From Tolypeutes matacus (taxonomy: Eukaryota; Chordata; Mammalia; Cingulata; Chlamyphoridae), in contig JAKSZT010053883.1 in assembly GCA_026826555.1 (NCBI GenBank), positions 31,353,282 through 31,417,281 on the forward strand: 64,000 nt of DNA. The letters are read 5' to 3'. The notes under the pieces are model-generated. The model searched no databases. It saw nothing but the letters and a program-made list of their open reading frames with translations, and was not told the origin of the DNA. The position numbers and the translations under genes are program-made. Shown piece after piece: positions 47,401-52,599 of the stretch; the stretch's first letter is position 1, and each line of letters begins with the position of its first letter.

Positions 47401-50400
47401 GCACACTCCGCCAACTGCTGCCTGCGCTACACTCCCACCCCGCACACCCCAGTCCGCTTGATACCTTCACAGATGTCGCCGCGCTCCTGGAATCCCGCAC
47501 TGCAGCTGCAGCGGCCCACGGGCACCAGCCACTCGCCGTCGGCGCCGCAGTGCATGCGCGGGGGGCTGCCCGGCTCCCCTTCCGAGTGTGCCACGCACGT
47601 TCCGGTCACCTCCACCAAGGTGGAGAAGGCGCCCTCGGCCGCGGTGGCTGGGAACGCCGCCAGGCCCCGCACGGTGGCGCGGCACTGCTTGTAGTAGACG
47701 CGTACCGAGACTAGCGCCACGCATGCGCCCACGTCCTGAAAAGCCAGGTGGAAACCCCGCCGGCTGAGCGGGCCGATCTCGCGCACCTCTGTGTTCAGCT
47801 TCATCTTGCGCTCGCCCAGGTCGCCCTGCGTGAAGCTCTCGTCCGCCGCGATCGTGTCAATCTTGCGAGGACGGCTGCCCCCTGGGCGGGGACGCCCGCG
47901 GCCCAGGTCTGCCTCGGTTTCCAGGTAGTAGACGTTGAAGGTCTCCTTGCAGGTGCCCGCGGCGCCGGGGATGCTACTGCAGTCGCGCAGTGTGAACTGC
48001 AGCTCCACAAAGATGCGCTGCCCGCGGCCGCGACTGATCCAACCAGTCTGTAGCCAGTTGTCCTGGTTGGGCTCCAGCACGTTGCACACCTGGTATGTGC
48101 GGATGGGTCGGTCGCGTTCGTCCACACCGCTGATCTCCTCCCACTGGGGTGAAGAGCAAAGACGTGGCCAGCTCAGAACCAAGGCGCTCCCAGGAAGTCT
48201 AGCCCAGGTGGTGACTCGGGCTGAAAACCCTCTACCCCATCATTTCGCCTTCTCTCCCACCCCACCCCCACCCCCAGTACCATACACATCCTTGAAATGA
48301 TAAGATAAAGAGCTGGGAAAGGCTTTAGAGACCACAGAATCCAATCCTTAATTTTATAGATAGGGAAACTGAGGCTCCAAAGGGAGAGTGGGTTGACTAG
48401 GTGTGCACACGAAAATCGGTGGCAGAGCTAGGAATGGCACATGGAGTCTCTTGACTCTCCACCAAGTACCATTTCCACCACCCCAAGATGCTGTCACACA
48501 GCCACATCACCACCACCACCACCCCACCCCCCCCACCCCCGCCTCCAAAGTTCCCAAGCCTTTCAGGACTCCAAGTCTTGCTTCTTCTGCCAATCCATCA
48601 ATCAACTGCGTGGTGGAACTACTGTGCACAAGGCACTATCCAGCATTGGCTCCATCCAGATTCCACATTTCTGTTCCTAGACTCAGCCAGTTCTCACTTT
48701 ATTTTGGACTGTCTGGCTGAAGACTCAACATTTTTTTAATAGGCCACTCTGGCTTGATGCAAAGGCTGCTGGAGGCCACACACTCTGAGGAGGCCCTTGA
48801 TCTGATGTGACCATGGGGAGCAAAAGGGACTGAGTCTTCAAACACCAAAAGATCCCTAGGACAGGGAGGGACAGATTTTTACTTACCCCATTACTTGGCA
48901 GTGCAGTCCAGCCCAATTCAGCTTGTGAGGCTTTGGAATCCAGGAGGATTACTGGGGGGGGGGGGCGGGGGCCCCCCCGAGAGAAAGAGATATCAGAAAG
49001 CCAGAGGGTCAATTTAGCAGGTGGGAAAGCGGCTGTGGCTCAATCAGTAGGGCTCCCGTTTACCATATGGGAGGCCCCGGGTTCGGTTCCCGGGGCCTCC
49101 TGGTGANNNNNNNNNNNNNNNNNNNNNNNNNNNNNNNNNNNNNNNNNNNNNNNNNNNNNNNNNNNNNNNNNNNNNNNNNNNNNNNNNNNNNNNNNNNNNN
49201 NNNNNNNNNNNNNNNNNNNNNNNNNNNNNNNNNNNNNNNNNNNNNNNNNNNNNNNNNNNNNNNNNNNNNNNNNNNNNNNNNNNNNNNNNNNNNNNNNNNN
49301 NNNNNNNNNNNNNNNNNNNNNNNNNNNNNNNNNNNNNNNNNNNNNNNNNNNNNNNNNNNNNNNNNNNNNNNNNNNNNNNNNNNNNNNNNNNNNNNNNNNN
49401 NNNNNNNNNNNNNNNNNNNNNNNNNNNNNNNNNNNNNNNNNNNNNNNNNNNNNNNNNNNNNNNNNNNNNNNNNNNNNNNNNNNNNNNNNNNNNNNNNNNN
49501 NNNNNNAACTTTTTTTTTTTTTTTTTTTTAAGATTTTATTTATTCATTCATTTATCCCCCCCTTGTTGCCCGTGCTCACTGGGTCAGCCAACCACGCCAT
49601 GCGGGCGGGCCTGCCCTCACCAGGAGGCCCCGGGAACCGAACCCGGGGCCTCCCATATGGTAAACGGGAGCCCTACTGATTGAGCCACAGCCGCTTCCCT
49701 CTTAGCAAACTTGAGGTCACTGCAAATTTGCTAAGAGGATGGAGAATGTGGTGAAAGACAGAGACAAATTTTTACAACTCCATATCCCCAGGAGGGATTA
49801 TGAGTAGCTCAAGTCCATAAAGAGGTAAACATAACCATTAGGGAAGAAGTCTGTATTCGTGGCCTATGTTTGCTTTAGCAAATTATCACAAACATAAAAC
49901 AACAAAATTTTATTCTCTTGCAGTTCTTGAGAACAAAATTCTAAAATCACTTTCACTGGGCTAAAGTCAAGGTATCAGACAGACTGGTTCTTTCTGGAGG
50001 CCATGAGGGAAGAATCCATTTCCTTTTCTTTTTCAGCTTCTAATGACCATCTGTATTCCTTGGCTTGTGGCTCCTTCCTCTATCTTCAAATAGCATCACT
50101 CCAATCTCTGTTTCCAGCATCACATCATTTTCTCTTCTGATTCAGCCTTCATTTTTCTTATAAGGACCATTGTGATTACATCAGACCCATTAGGATAATC
50201 CAGGATATCTCAAGATCATTAACCTAATCACACCAGCAAAATCCTTTTTGCCATAGAAGGTAACATTCACAGGTTCCAGGGGAATTGGACAGAGACATAT
50301 TGGAAAGGGGCATTGTTCACCTTACTACAGAGCCCATGATAAGTTCCCTAAGGCTGTCTCTAAAATTGGGAGACTCCCAACTTTCCCACATTCCCTAAAT

Positions 50401-51820
50401 TCTTTCTGAGTACCAAGAAGAAAGAGAATATGAATATATCAGGGGTTCCTTGACTACACCCCCAAATTCACTCAGACTCAGAGACCCTTCTGAGGTCTGG
50501 GATCACCAGGGAGGGAGGAGACTTGACCCTTCCAGGATCTCTGGGGAAAATGAGGTAGAGAGACCCTACCAGCAACAGTAGAAATAAAAAGACCTCATCT
50601 CCTTGGCCAGCCCCTTTTCCAGGGGCTATCACCTCCACTGCCTTGGAAAGACTGTCAGGGGTCCTTTTCTATGCAAATGCTTGACCCCTCCTACACCAGA
50701 GAGGCTAGGAGTCACTTCGTTTCCCCAGGAGGCATCAGATCAGCGGCCTGCCTGCTGCTCTCAGTATCAGTCACAGATACTGTGTTTGGACAGCACAGCT
50801 GGCAGCCCACAGACAGGAGCCTGAGCCATCCCCAAATCTTGGGAAATTACCCATATGGAGCTTAATAAGGAGGTGGGCTGCCAAAGTGAGACCCTCTAAG
50901 AGGGGATTGGTCCCAGAGGCGTCCGCAACAGCAGCCAGGACCGCAGACAGCGTCCCGATTACAGCACAACTGACTGCACATACGAATTTCATATTGGAAG
51001 GCATCAGAGATGCAGCATCCCGACCAACCCGGTGGTCAACGGCTCAGATTCCAGCTTCTCAGGATTTAGCTCTGAAAACTGCACCTGGCTATGACGCCTC
51101 TGGATTCAGTTGAGCGTACAGCTTCTCCAAATCCAGCATCAGAGGCCAGAGGCGGTCTCGGGTGCCGCGGGCAGCCCCAAACCTGACACCACGGACCGCG
51201 CCGCGTAGTCCGCGCTTGGGGTTTAGCACTGCGGACAGCGCCCCGACCAGCAACTCACGCCGCGCGGGGACCCAGCCAGCTCGACCCTATCCCGGCTGCT
51301 CAGACTCCATCCCGTCCCCTCATACTCCAATCTCACCTCCGCGTCTCCCCTGTCTCCTTTGCTGTCTTCATCTCCCCGCCCCCACACCTCCCACCTGCAA
51401 TCGCTCAGCCTGTTCGTCTCTCCGGTCCCTGAACTGCCGCCTCTGGCTCCCGCGGTTCTTGGTCTCTTTCTTCTCCAGCCTCCCAGGTCCTCAGCCCACA
51501 CCTCCCCCGACTCCCTAACGCCCCCCTCTTCCCCATTGCTTGACCACCTTTTTCTCAGTCTCTCCAGTTCTTTGCTTGCCGCTTGCTTCAAGCCCTATCA
51601 ATTTAGATTCCGGTTTCTCCAACGACTCCTTCCCCCAGCACCCCAGCTCCCGGGTCCTCCAGCCCCCTGTCTTTTGGTATCCCAGGCTTCGAGCACTGTC
51701 ACCAGTGACTTCACCTTCCTCGGCGGTCCCGGGTCGCCCGGGCCCCAAAAGCAGCGCGAGACAGAGAGGCATCAGGCAGACGAACAGGCGCAGCGGTTGT
51801 GGGCCGGCGCCGGTCTCCAT
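17316..51820 (-). CDS. EPHA10: Ephrin type-A receptor 10 (pseudokinase), complete 17-exon gene
   Basis: A single-pass membrane ephrin receptor. Seventeen coding exons, all with GT-AG borders and matching phases, join to 3027 nt, giving 1008 residues, which I recall as the human length. Domains: signal peptide about 1-33; ephrin-binding domain about 36-214; Cys-rich/EGF-like region about 215-335; fibronectin III repeats about 336-445 and 450-548; transmembrane helix about 565-588; pseudokinase about 645-900; SAM domain about 936-1000; C-terminal GVQV, a possible class II PDZ ligand. The glycine loop GAGRFGE is intact, but the VAIK lysine is His677, the HRD aspartate is Gly770 and the DFG aspartate is Gly788. 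Kinase loss is known for EPHA10, so this is not decay. The gene is convergent with CDCA8, and its start lies in a GC-rich promoter. Confidence 0.98.
17622..17777 (-). CDS. EPHA10: EPHA10 exon 16 (SAM domain)
   Basis: Acceptor CCCCAG|GCC and donor GCCCA|GTGAGT. Residues 919-970 include [20 protein letters not shown], the SAM core. Confidence 0.96.
17778..18381 (-). other. EPHA10: EPHA10 intron 15, nothing recognised
   Basis: Intronic. Includes an AT-rich patch around 18060-18160. No gene or clear repeat seen. Confidence 0.5.
18382..18575 (-). CDS. EPHA10: EPHA10 exon 15 (pseudokinase C-lobe)
   Basis: Acceptor GCCCAG|GTGATC and donor TCCCAG|GTACAA. Residues 855-918 include [39 protein letters not shown] and [12 protein letters not shown]. 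Confidence 0.97.
18837..18986 (-). CDS. EPHA10: EPHA10 exon 14 (pseudokinase C-lobe)
   Basis: Phase 0 at both ends. Residues 805-854, [20 protein letters not shown] and then [20 protein letters not shown], containing the APE and DVWSFG landmarks. Confidence 0.97.
19258..19461 (-). CDS. EPHA10: EPHA10 exon 13 (degenerate catalytic and activation loops)
   Basis: Phase 0 at both ends. Residues 737-804. HRGLAARR (768-775) replaces HRDLAARN, and SGFGRG (787-792) replaces DFG, so catalytic and metal-binding residues are lost. High CpG density. Confidence 0.97.
19685..19746 (-). CDS. EPHA10: EPHA10 exon 12 (hinge)
   Basis: A 62-bp exon, acceptor GCACAG|GAAAC, donor CTCAGG|GTGAGT. Residues 716-736, [20 protein letters not shown] plus R, the kinase hinge region. 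Confidence 0.96.
20033..20220 (+). mobile_element. DAS SINE (long type), plus
   Basis: Full-length copy in EPHA10 intron 11, antisense to the gene. Head GGGAAGCGGCTGTGGCTCAG, B box GGTTCGGTTCC, tail ATAAATAAAAATAAAATC plus poly(A). Duplication AAAGGTCATGCAG at 20020-20032 and 20221-20233. Confidence 0.95.
20424..20609 (-). CDS. EPHA10: EPHA10 exon 11 (pseudokinase N-lobe)
   Basis: Residues 654-715. Contains [28 protein letters not shown] with His677 at the VAIK lysine position, and the helix-C glutamate E694 in FLAEAL. Confidence 0.97.
20700..20835 (+). repeat. MIR-like fragment
   Basis: GCGGGACTCGGAGCTCCTGG, GTTCAAACCCC, CAGTGTGACCTTGGGC. Weak but MIR-like, in EPHA10 intron 10. Confidence 0.55.
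21085..21200 (-). repeat. MIR-like fragment, minus
   Basis: AGAGGAGAAACTGAGGCTCA, GTCACAAAGCC, GGTGGTAGATCCAGGAC: the usual reverse MIR core. Located in EPHA10 intron 10. Confidence 0.6.
21540..21665 (-). CDS. EPHA10: EPHA10 exon 10 (juxtamembrane to glycine loop)
   Basis: Residues 612-653, [20 protein letters not shown] and then [20 protein letters not shown], ending GA of the glycine loop. Donor GCAG|GTAAGA. Confidence 0.97.
21803..21864 (-). CDS. EPHA10: EPHA10 exon 9 (juxtamembrane)
   Basis: A 62-bp exon, acceptor CCGCAG|GCCC, donor CCACT|GTGAGT. Residues 591-611, [20 protein letters not shown]. The juxtamembrane Tyr of the ELYFHF motif is preserved. Confidence 0.96.
23180..23335 (+). 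repeat. MIR element
   Basis: GTAGCTGTGGGACTCTTTAA and GTAAGTGCTCAATAAATGTA mark a diverged MIR 3' half. Confidence 0.65.
23445..23552 (+). pseudogene. U6 snRNA pseudogene
   Basis: Starts GTGCTCGCTTCGGCAGCACA, the U6 5' stem-loop. Retains AGATTAGCATGGCCCC and CAAGGATGACAC. It carries several substitutions (for example CCTGTGCAAGG and CATGAAGTGTTCC) and ends in TACTTCTCC instead of a clean T-run. An A-rich (GAAA)n tail follows, as expected for an L1-mobilised copy. No U6-type promoter (TATA or PSE) was seen upstream. Not likely functional. Confidence 0.92.
23567..23613. repeat. A-rich / (GAAA)n tail
   Basis: A-run with GAAA and GAAAA units directly after the U6 pseudogene. Probably its retroposition tail, expanded into a microsatellite. 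Confidence 0.75.
24603..24885 (+). repeat. Truncated LTR (MaLR-like), plus
   Basis: GGTGGCTTGGAGCTACGCAC, CCCCAGAAAAGCATGTCC, TTGATGAGGTGACTTCAGTT. Same family by eye as the LTR pieces at 35248-35587 and 37075-37228. The 3' end is lost. Confidence 0.65.
25701..25809 (-). CDS. EPHA10: EPHA10 exon 8 (transmembrane helix)
   Basis: Acceptor TCCCAG|CTGCC and donor GGAG|GTAGGT. Residues 555-590 contain the membrane span [20 protein letters not shown] and VLAI, followed by the basic stop-transfer WRR. Confidence 0.97.
26160..26385 (-). repeat. MIR element, minus
   Basis: Reverse MIR: CATTTAATGCACACTCTATT, CATTTTACAGCCGAGAAAAC, CTAAGGTCACACAGTTAATA. In EPHA10 intron 7. Confidence 0.8.
26398..26445. 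repeat. CCAG/CCAT tetranucleotide microsatellite
   Basis: CAGCCAGCCAGCCATCTGTC then CATCCATCTGTCCATCCACC: an imperfect tetranucleotide array. Confidence 0.8.
26560..27250. repeat. Ancient interspersed-repeat-like region, family not named
   Basis: Contains phrases common to an old mammalian repeat: GGGCCTTGAGTGCTCGATCA, CTTCACAGAAGAGGTGCCAT. The 197-codon minus-strand frame across it matches nothing I know. Confidence 0.45.
27470..27980 (+). mobile_element. MLT1-like LTR, plus
   Basis: Ends with the MLT1-type tail ATAATAAATGTTTGTTGTTT, TAAGCTGCTAAATTTTTGAG and TTACACAGCAGTAGATAATG. It is diverged and lies in EPHA10 intron 7. Confidence 0.7.
28140..28420 (+). repeat. L2-like fragment
   Basis: After a C-run at about 28140-28150, L2-like words follow: CCAAAATGCCTTCCTTACCC, GATGCAGCTCCAATCGCCTC. 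Confidence 0.5.
29347..29518 (-). CDS. EPHA10: EPHA10 exon 7 (second fibronectin III, C-terminal half)
   Basis: Acceptor TCCCCAG|GGGCAG and donor GGGAGG|GTGAGT. Residues 498-554, [20 protein letters not shown] and then [20 protein letters not shown]. Confidence 0.97.
30020..30255 (-). repeat. MIR element, minus
   Basis: Reverse MIR: GCGCCTACTCACTGCCAGCT, TTCTTATAGGTGAGATTCAG, AACTCACCCAAAGTCACCCA. In EPHA10 intron 6. Confidence 0.75.
31380..31960. other. AT-rich intronic block of unknown origin
   Basis: Base composition drops sharply to AT-rich between GC-rich flanks in EPHA10 intron 6. Possibly an old DNA transposon or LINE fragment, but I cannot assign a family and see no terminal repeats. 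Confidence 0.3.
32248..32381 (-). CDS. EPHA10: EPHA10 exon 6 (second fibronectin III, N-terminal half)
   Basis: Acceptor CTTCCAG|CACCC and donor GAGAAG|GTGAGT. Residues 453-497, including [20 protein letters not shown] and [17 protein letters not shown] is an N-glycosylation sequon. Confidence 0.97.
32468..32490 (+). repeat. Poly-G tract (poly-C on the gene strand)
   Basis: About 22 consecutive G, roughly 90 nt upstream of the EPHA10 exon 6 acceptor on the gene strand. Confidence 0.9.
33195..33375 (+). repeat. MIR element
   Basis: GTCAGTTTCCCCGTGTATAA, AATGGAAACATGAATGACAC, GAGCTCAGCACAATAACTGA. In EPHA10 intron 5. Confidence 0.7.
34880..34945 (+). mobile_element. 66-bp tRNA-like retroposed insertion
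   Basis: Insert AGAGCTGCTATAGCGCAGTG ... GGTTTGAGGCCCT with tRNA-like A-box (TATAGCGCAGTGG) and B-box (GGTTTGAGGCC) regions. It is bracketed by the perfect 15-bp repeat GAAAAAAATATTTCA at 34865-34879 and 34946-34960. Not obviously a DAS SINE; no long tail beyond the A-rich duplication. Confidence 0.7.
35248..37228 (-). mobile_element. MaLR-like LTR retrotransposon (ERVL-MaLR type), minus, decayed
   Basis: Minus-strand element with partial 5' LTR (about 37075-37228, starting TGTGGCTTGGAACTATGTAC), internal region and 3' LTR piece (35248-35587). The LTR pieces share GAATGGATTAAGTTTAAGAR and AACATCTTRWAGAGATC. The start of the internal region resembles THE1/MaLR internal sequence (AATGTGGAAACAGCTTTGGA). 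No intact coding frame; frames such as 35955-36524 on the plus strand are incidental. The 3' LTR piece also has a 17-bp inverted copy of the LTR start. Confidence 0.75.
37240..38546 (+). mobile_element. L1 fragments (3' UTR piece then ORF2 piece), plus
   Basis: Positions 37240-37590 resemble L1 3' UTR (CATGAAACTTGAAACATTAA, GGTGATGGTTGCATAAACAT, GTGAATTATATCTCAAAAAA). Positions 37630-38530 resemble reverse-transcriptase-region ORF2 with many stops. An A-run at 38530-38546 follows. Order suggests two fragments. In EPHA10 intron 5. Confidence 0.7.
38570..38785 (+). repeat. MIR element
   Basis: AGTAGACAGATCTGGATTCA, CTCAGTTTCATCATTTGAAA, GCAGTGCCTAAGACAGAACA. Confidence 0.7.
39161..39350 (+). 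mobile_element. DAS SINE (long type), plus, damaged B box
   Basis: GGGAAGCGCTGTGGCTCAAT head with one G lost. The B box region reads GGGTTCGGTTTGAGGCCTCC, a small deletion compared with other copies. The duplication AGAAAGTGASAAG flanks it near 39148-39160 and 39351-39363. Confidence 0.92.
39500..40100. other. EPHA10 intron 5, unassigned
   Basis: Segment with A-rich then mixed composition. The 39600-39800 part has a diverged, repeat-like look. I cannot name a family or gene. Confidence 0.3.
40597..40947 (-). CDS. EPHA10: EPHA10 exon 5 (first fibronectin III)
   Basis: A 351-bp, very GC- and CpG-rich exon. Acceptor GCCCCAG|GGCC and donor CCGGGG|GTAAGG. Residues 336-452, [60 protein letters not shown]. 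Confidence 0.97.
41407..41562 (-). CDS. EPHA10: EPHA10 exon 4 (Cys-rich/EGF-like)
   Basis: Acceptor TCCACAG|CCTG and donor TGCACCC|GTGAGT. Residues 284-335, [43 protein letters not shown] is an N-glycosylation sequon; cysteine spacing fits Eph receptors. Confidence 0.97.
41755..41975 (-). repeat. MIR element, minus
   Basis: Reverse MIR: CTAATGTTTGCCAGCAACAC, AATGAGGAACTAAGGCTCAG, AGAGGTTAAGTATCCTGCCC. In EPHA10 intron 3. Confidence 0.8.
42069..42126. repeat. (CA)n-rich tract
   Basis: Two short runs of (AC)n, at about 42071-42085 and 42111-42126. Confidence 0.8.
42371..42560 (-). mobile_element. DAS SINE (long type), minus
   Basis: T-run, AAAGATTTTATTTATTTATT, CCCCCCTTGCTGCTTGTGCT and the tRNA-like head complement. 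The duplication AAGAGCACRGCTTTTCT lies at 42354-42370 and 42561-42577. It split a MIR that continues to about 42775. Confidence 0.94.
42561..42775 (+). repeat. MIR element
   Basis: TTTGCTGTGTGGCCTTAGGC, AAGTCAGTTGACTTCTCTGA, GTTGGAGGATTAATGGGGAT: clear MIR core. Confidence 0.85.
44070..44470 (+). repeat. L2-like fragment
   Basis: CTAAAACCCTCCAGCAGCTC, CTTCAAACCCCAATCAAGTA, GTTCAACAAATATATATATT: L2-like wording in EPHA10 intron 3. Confidence 0.6.
45146..45190 (+). repeat. Minisatellite, about 3 copies of 16 bp
   Basis: The unit CCTCAACTTCCCTCAT is repeated head to tail, the last copy diverging to CCTCAACCTACTG. Confidence 0.8.
45820..46170 (+). repeat. L2 element fragment
   Basis: CCTTCATGATTTTCCCCTGC, TCACATGCCCTCTGCTCCAT, AAAATGCTCTCCACTTCCTG: recognisable L2. 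In EPHA10 intron 3. Confidence 0.75.
47075..47265 (+). repeat. MIR element
   Basis: GCAGCATGGTGTAGTAGACC, GAATTCAAATCCTGGCTCCC, CTGTTTCCCCATCTGCGAAA. Confidence 0.8.
47465..48143 (-). CDS. EPHA10: EPHA10 exon 3 (ephrin-binding domain)
   Basis: A 679-bp exon. Acceptor CCCCAG|TGGGAG and donor GTGAAG|GTATCA. Residues 58-283: [60 protein letters not shown], up to RGDICE. It covers nearly the whole ligand-binding domain and the start of the Cys-rich region. Read-through past the donor adds 12 residues and stops at 47427-47429, giving a 295-residue form. Confidence 0.98.
48310..48450 (-). repeat. MIR-like fragment, minus
   Basis: ATTTTATAGATAGGGAAACT, GAGGCTCCAAAGGGAG, GGTGGCAGAGCTAGGAATGG. In EPHA10 intron 2. 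Confidence 0.65.
48887..48951 (-). CDS. EPHA10: EPHA10 exon 2
   Basis: A 65-bp exon. Acceptor is an all-C tract ending CAG|TAATCC; donor AATGGG|GTAAGT. Residues 36-57, [20 protein letters not shown] and NG, the start of the mature ephrin-binding domain. Confidence 0.96.
49022..49106 (+). mobile_element. DAS SINE (long type), plus, cut by gap
   Basis: Head GGGAAAGCGGCTGTGGCTCA, B box GGTTCGGTTCC and CCTCCTGGTGA, then N. The rest of the element is lost in the gap. Confidence 0.92.
49107..49506. other. Assembly gap (400 N)
   Basis: Exactly 400 N in EPHA10 intron 1, between a plus-strand and a minus-strand DAS SINE. Confidence 0.99.
49510..49699 (-). mobile_element. DAS SINE (long type), minus
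   Basis: T-run, AAGATTTTATTTATTCATTC, CCCCCCTTGTTGCCCGTGCT, then the tRNA-like head complement ending CAGCCGCTTCCC. It is followed by TCTTAGCAAACTT; the left side shows only AACT before the gap, so the duplication is only partly visible. Confidence 0.93.
49845..50340. repeat. LTR-like interspersed repeat, diverged
   Basis: ATTATCACAAACATAAAACA, ACAAAATTTTATTCTCTTGC, TTCTTATAAGGACCATTGTG: wording typical of a widespread old mammalian repeat. Family not named. In EPHA10 intron 1. Confidence 0.5.
51715..51820 (-). CDS. EPHA10: EPHA10 exon 1 (signal peptide, start codon)
   Basis: ATG at 51818-51820; the peptide [35 protein letters not shown] has a short polar head, a hydrophobic core and a likely cleavage site near GTAEE. 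Donor GAGGAAG|GTGAAG. The start is chosen because the frame and signal peptide match the family and the total comes to 1008 residues. Confidence 0.95.
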
Positions 51821-52020
51821 GGTCTGCGGACGGAGCTGTCAGTGCGGCGGCGGTTCGAGCCGCGCCAGCCCCAGCACCGCTGAGCATTGCCCCCAGACCC
51901 CAGCGCCGGCTGGGGGCGGGGTCTCACCAGTCACCATCATCCATAGGGACCAATCACTAGGCACCGCCGCGGGAGGTCCACCAATCCGCGCCAGCAGAGG
52001 GTGGGGAGGTGGAGTTTCAT
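51821..52020 (-). promoter_or_regulatory. EPHA10: EPHA10 promoter region, GC-rich and TATA-less
   Basis: GC-rich, CpG-bearing DNA directly upstream of the start codon. Contains an Sp1-type GC box (GGGGGCGGGG, 51912-51921) and two CCAAT boxes on the plus strand (51950-51954, 51981-51985). No TATA box seen. The transcription start is not determined. Confidence 0.55.
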
Positions 52021-52437
52021 AGGCCAGGGGTGAAACACTGAACCCGAGGGGGGCAAAGAAGGGGTCCCGCCAGTCTTCAAACGGTGGGGGTGGGGCAGCG
52101 CTGAGTGCTCGTAGGGCTCCTGAGAAGGAGGACGCGCTCGTGTCAGTAGCCCAGAGCGCTAAACCTTAGCTCCCCATTCCTGGGAAGTAGGCGATGTGGG
52201 CGTGGCGTGAAGAGGGGCGAACCTCGAGGAATCAGCGACACTTGCAGCCTCTGAGCTGGCCGAGAAGCTCCCTTGTCCTCAGGCAAGAGTCGTCGGACTT
52301 GAGAGGGGTTTCAAAGCTTGGTGTCCTGACGCCAAGCTCGGGGGCGTGCCTCTATTTTCCAGCTCTTGGTCCTTTCTGTGTCTTCCGTTCCTGGAGTCTC
52401 AGGGCTCGATCCCGCCCCCTTCTCTCCCCGCCCTCTC

Positions 52438-52486
52438 ACGCGCGCGCACACACACTGCACACACACACACACACATACACATACAG
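52438..52486. repeat. (CA)n microsatellite
   Basis: CGCGCGCACACACACTGCAC followed by (AC)n and CATACACATAC, upstream of EPHA10. Confidence 0.9.
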
Positions 52487-52599
52487 CGGCAGGAGGGCGG
52501 GGCCGATCCCGATCCCGGAGCTGCTCGAGAAAGGAGAGAGAAGTGGGAGACCGCGTCCCACCTTACTGGCATCTCCTCGGAGATTGGGAAACCATGTGG

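Noticed and set aside
49067..49531. 154-codon open frame
   Set aside because: Made mostly of the N gap; not sequence.
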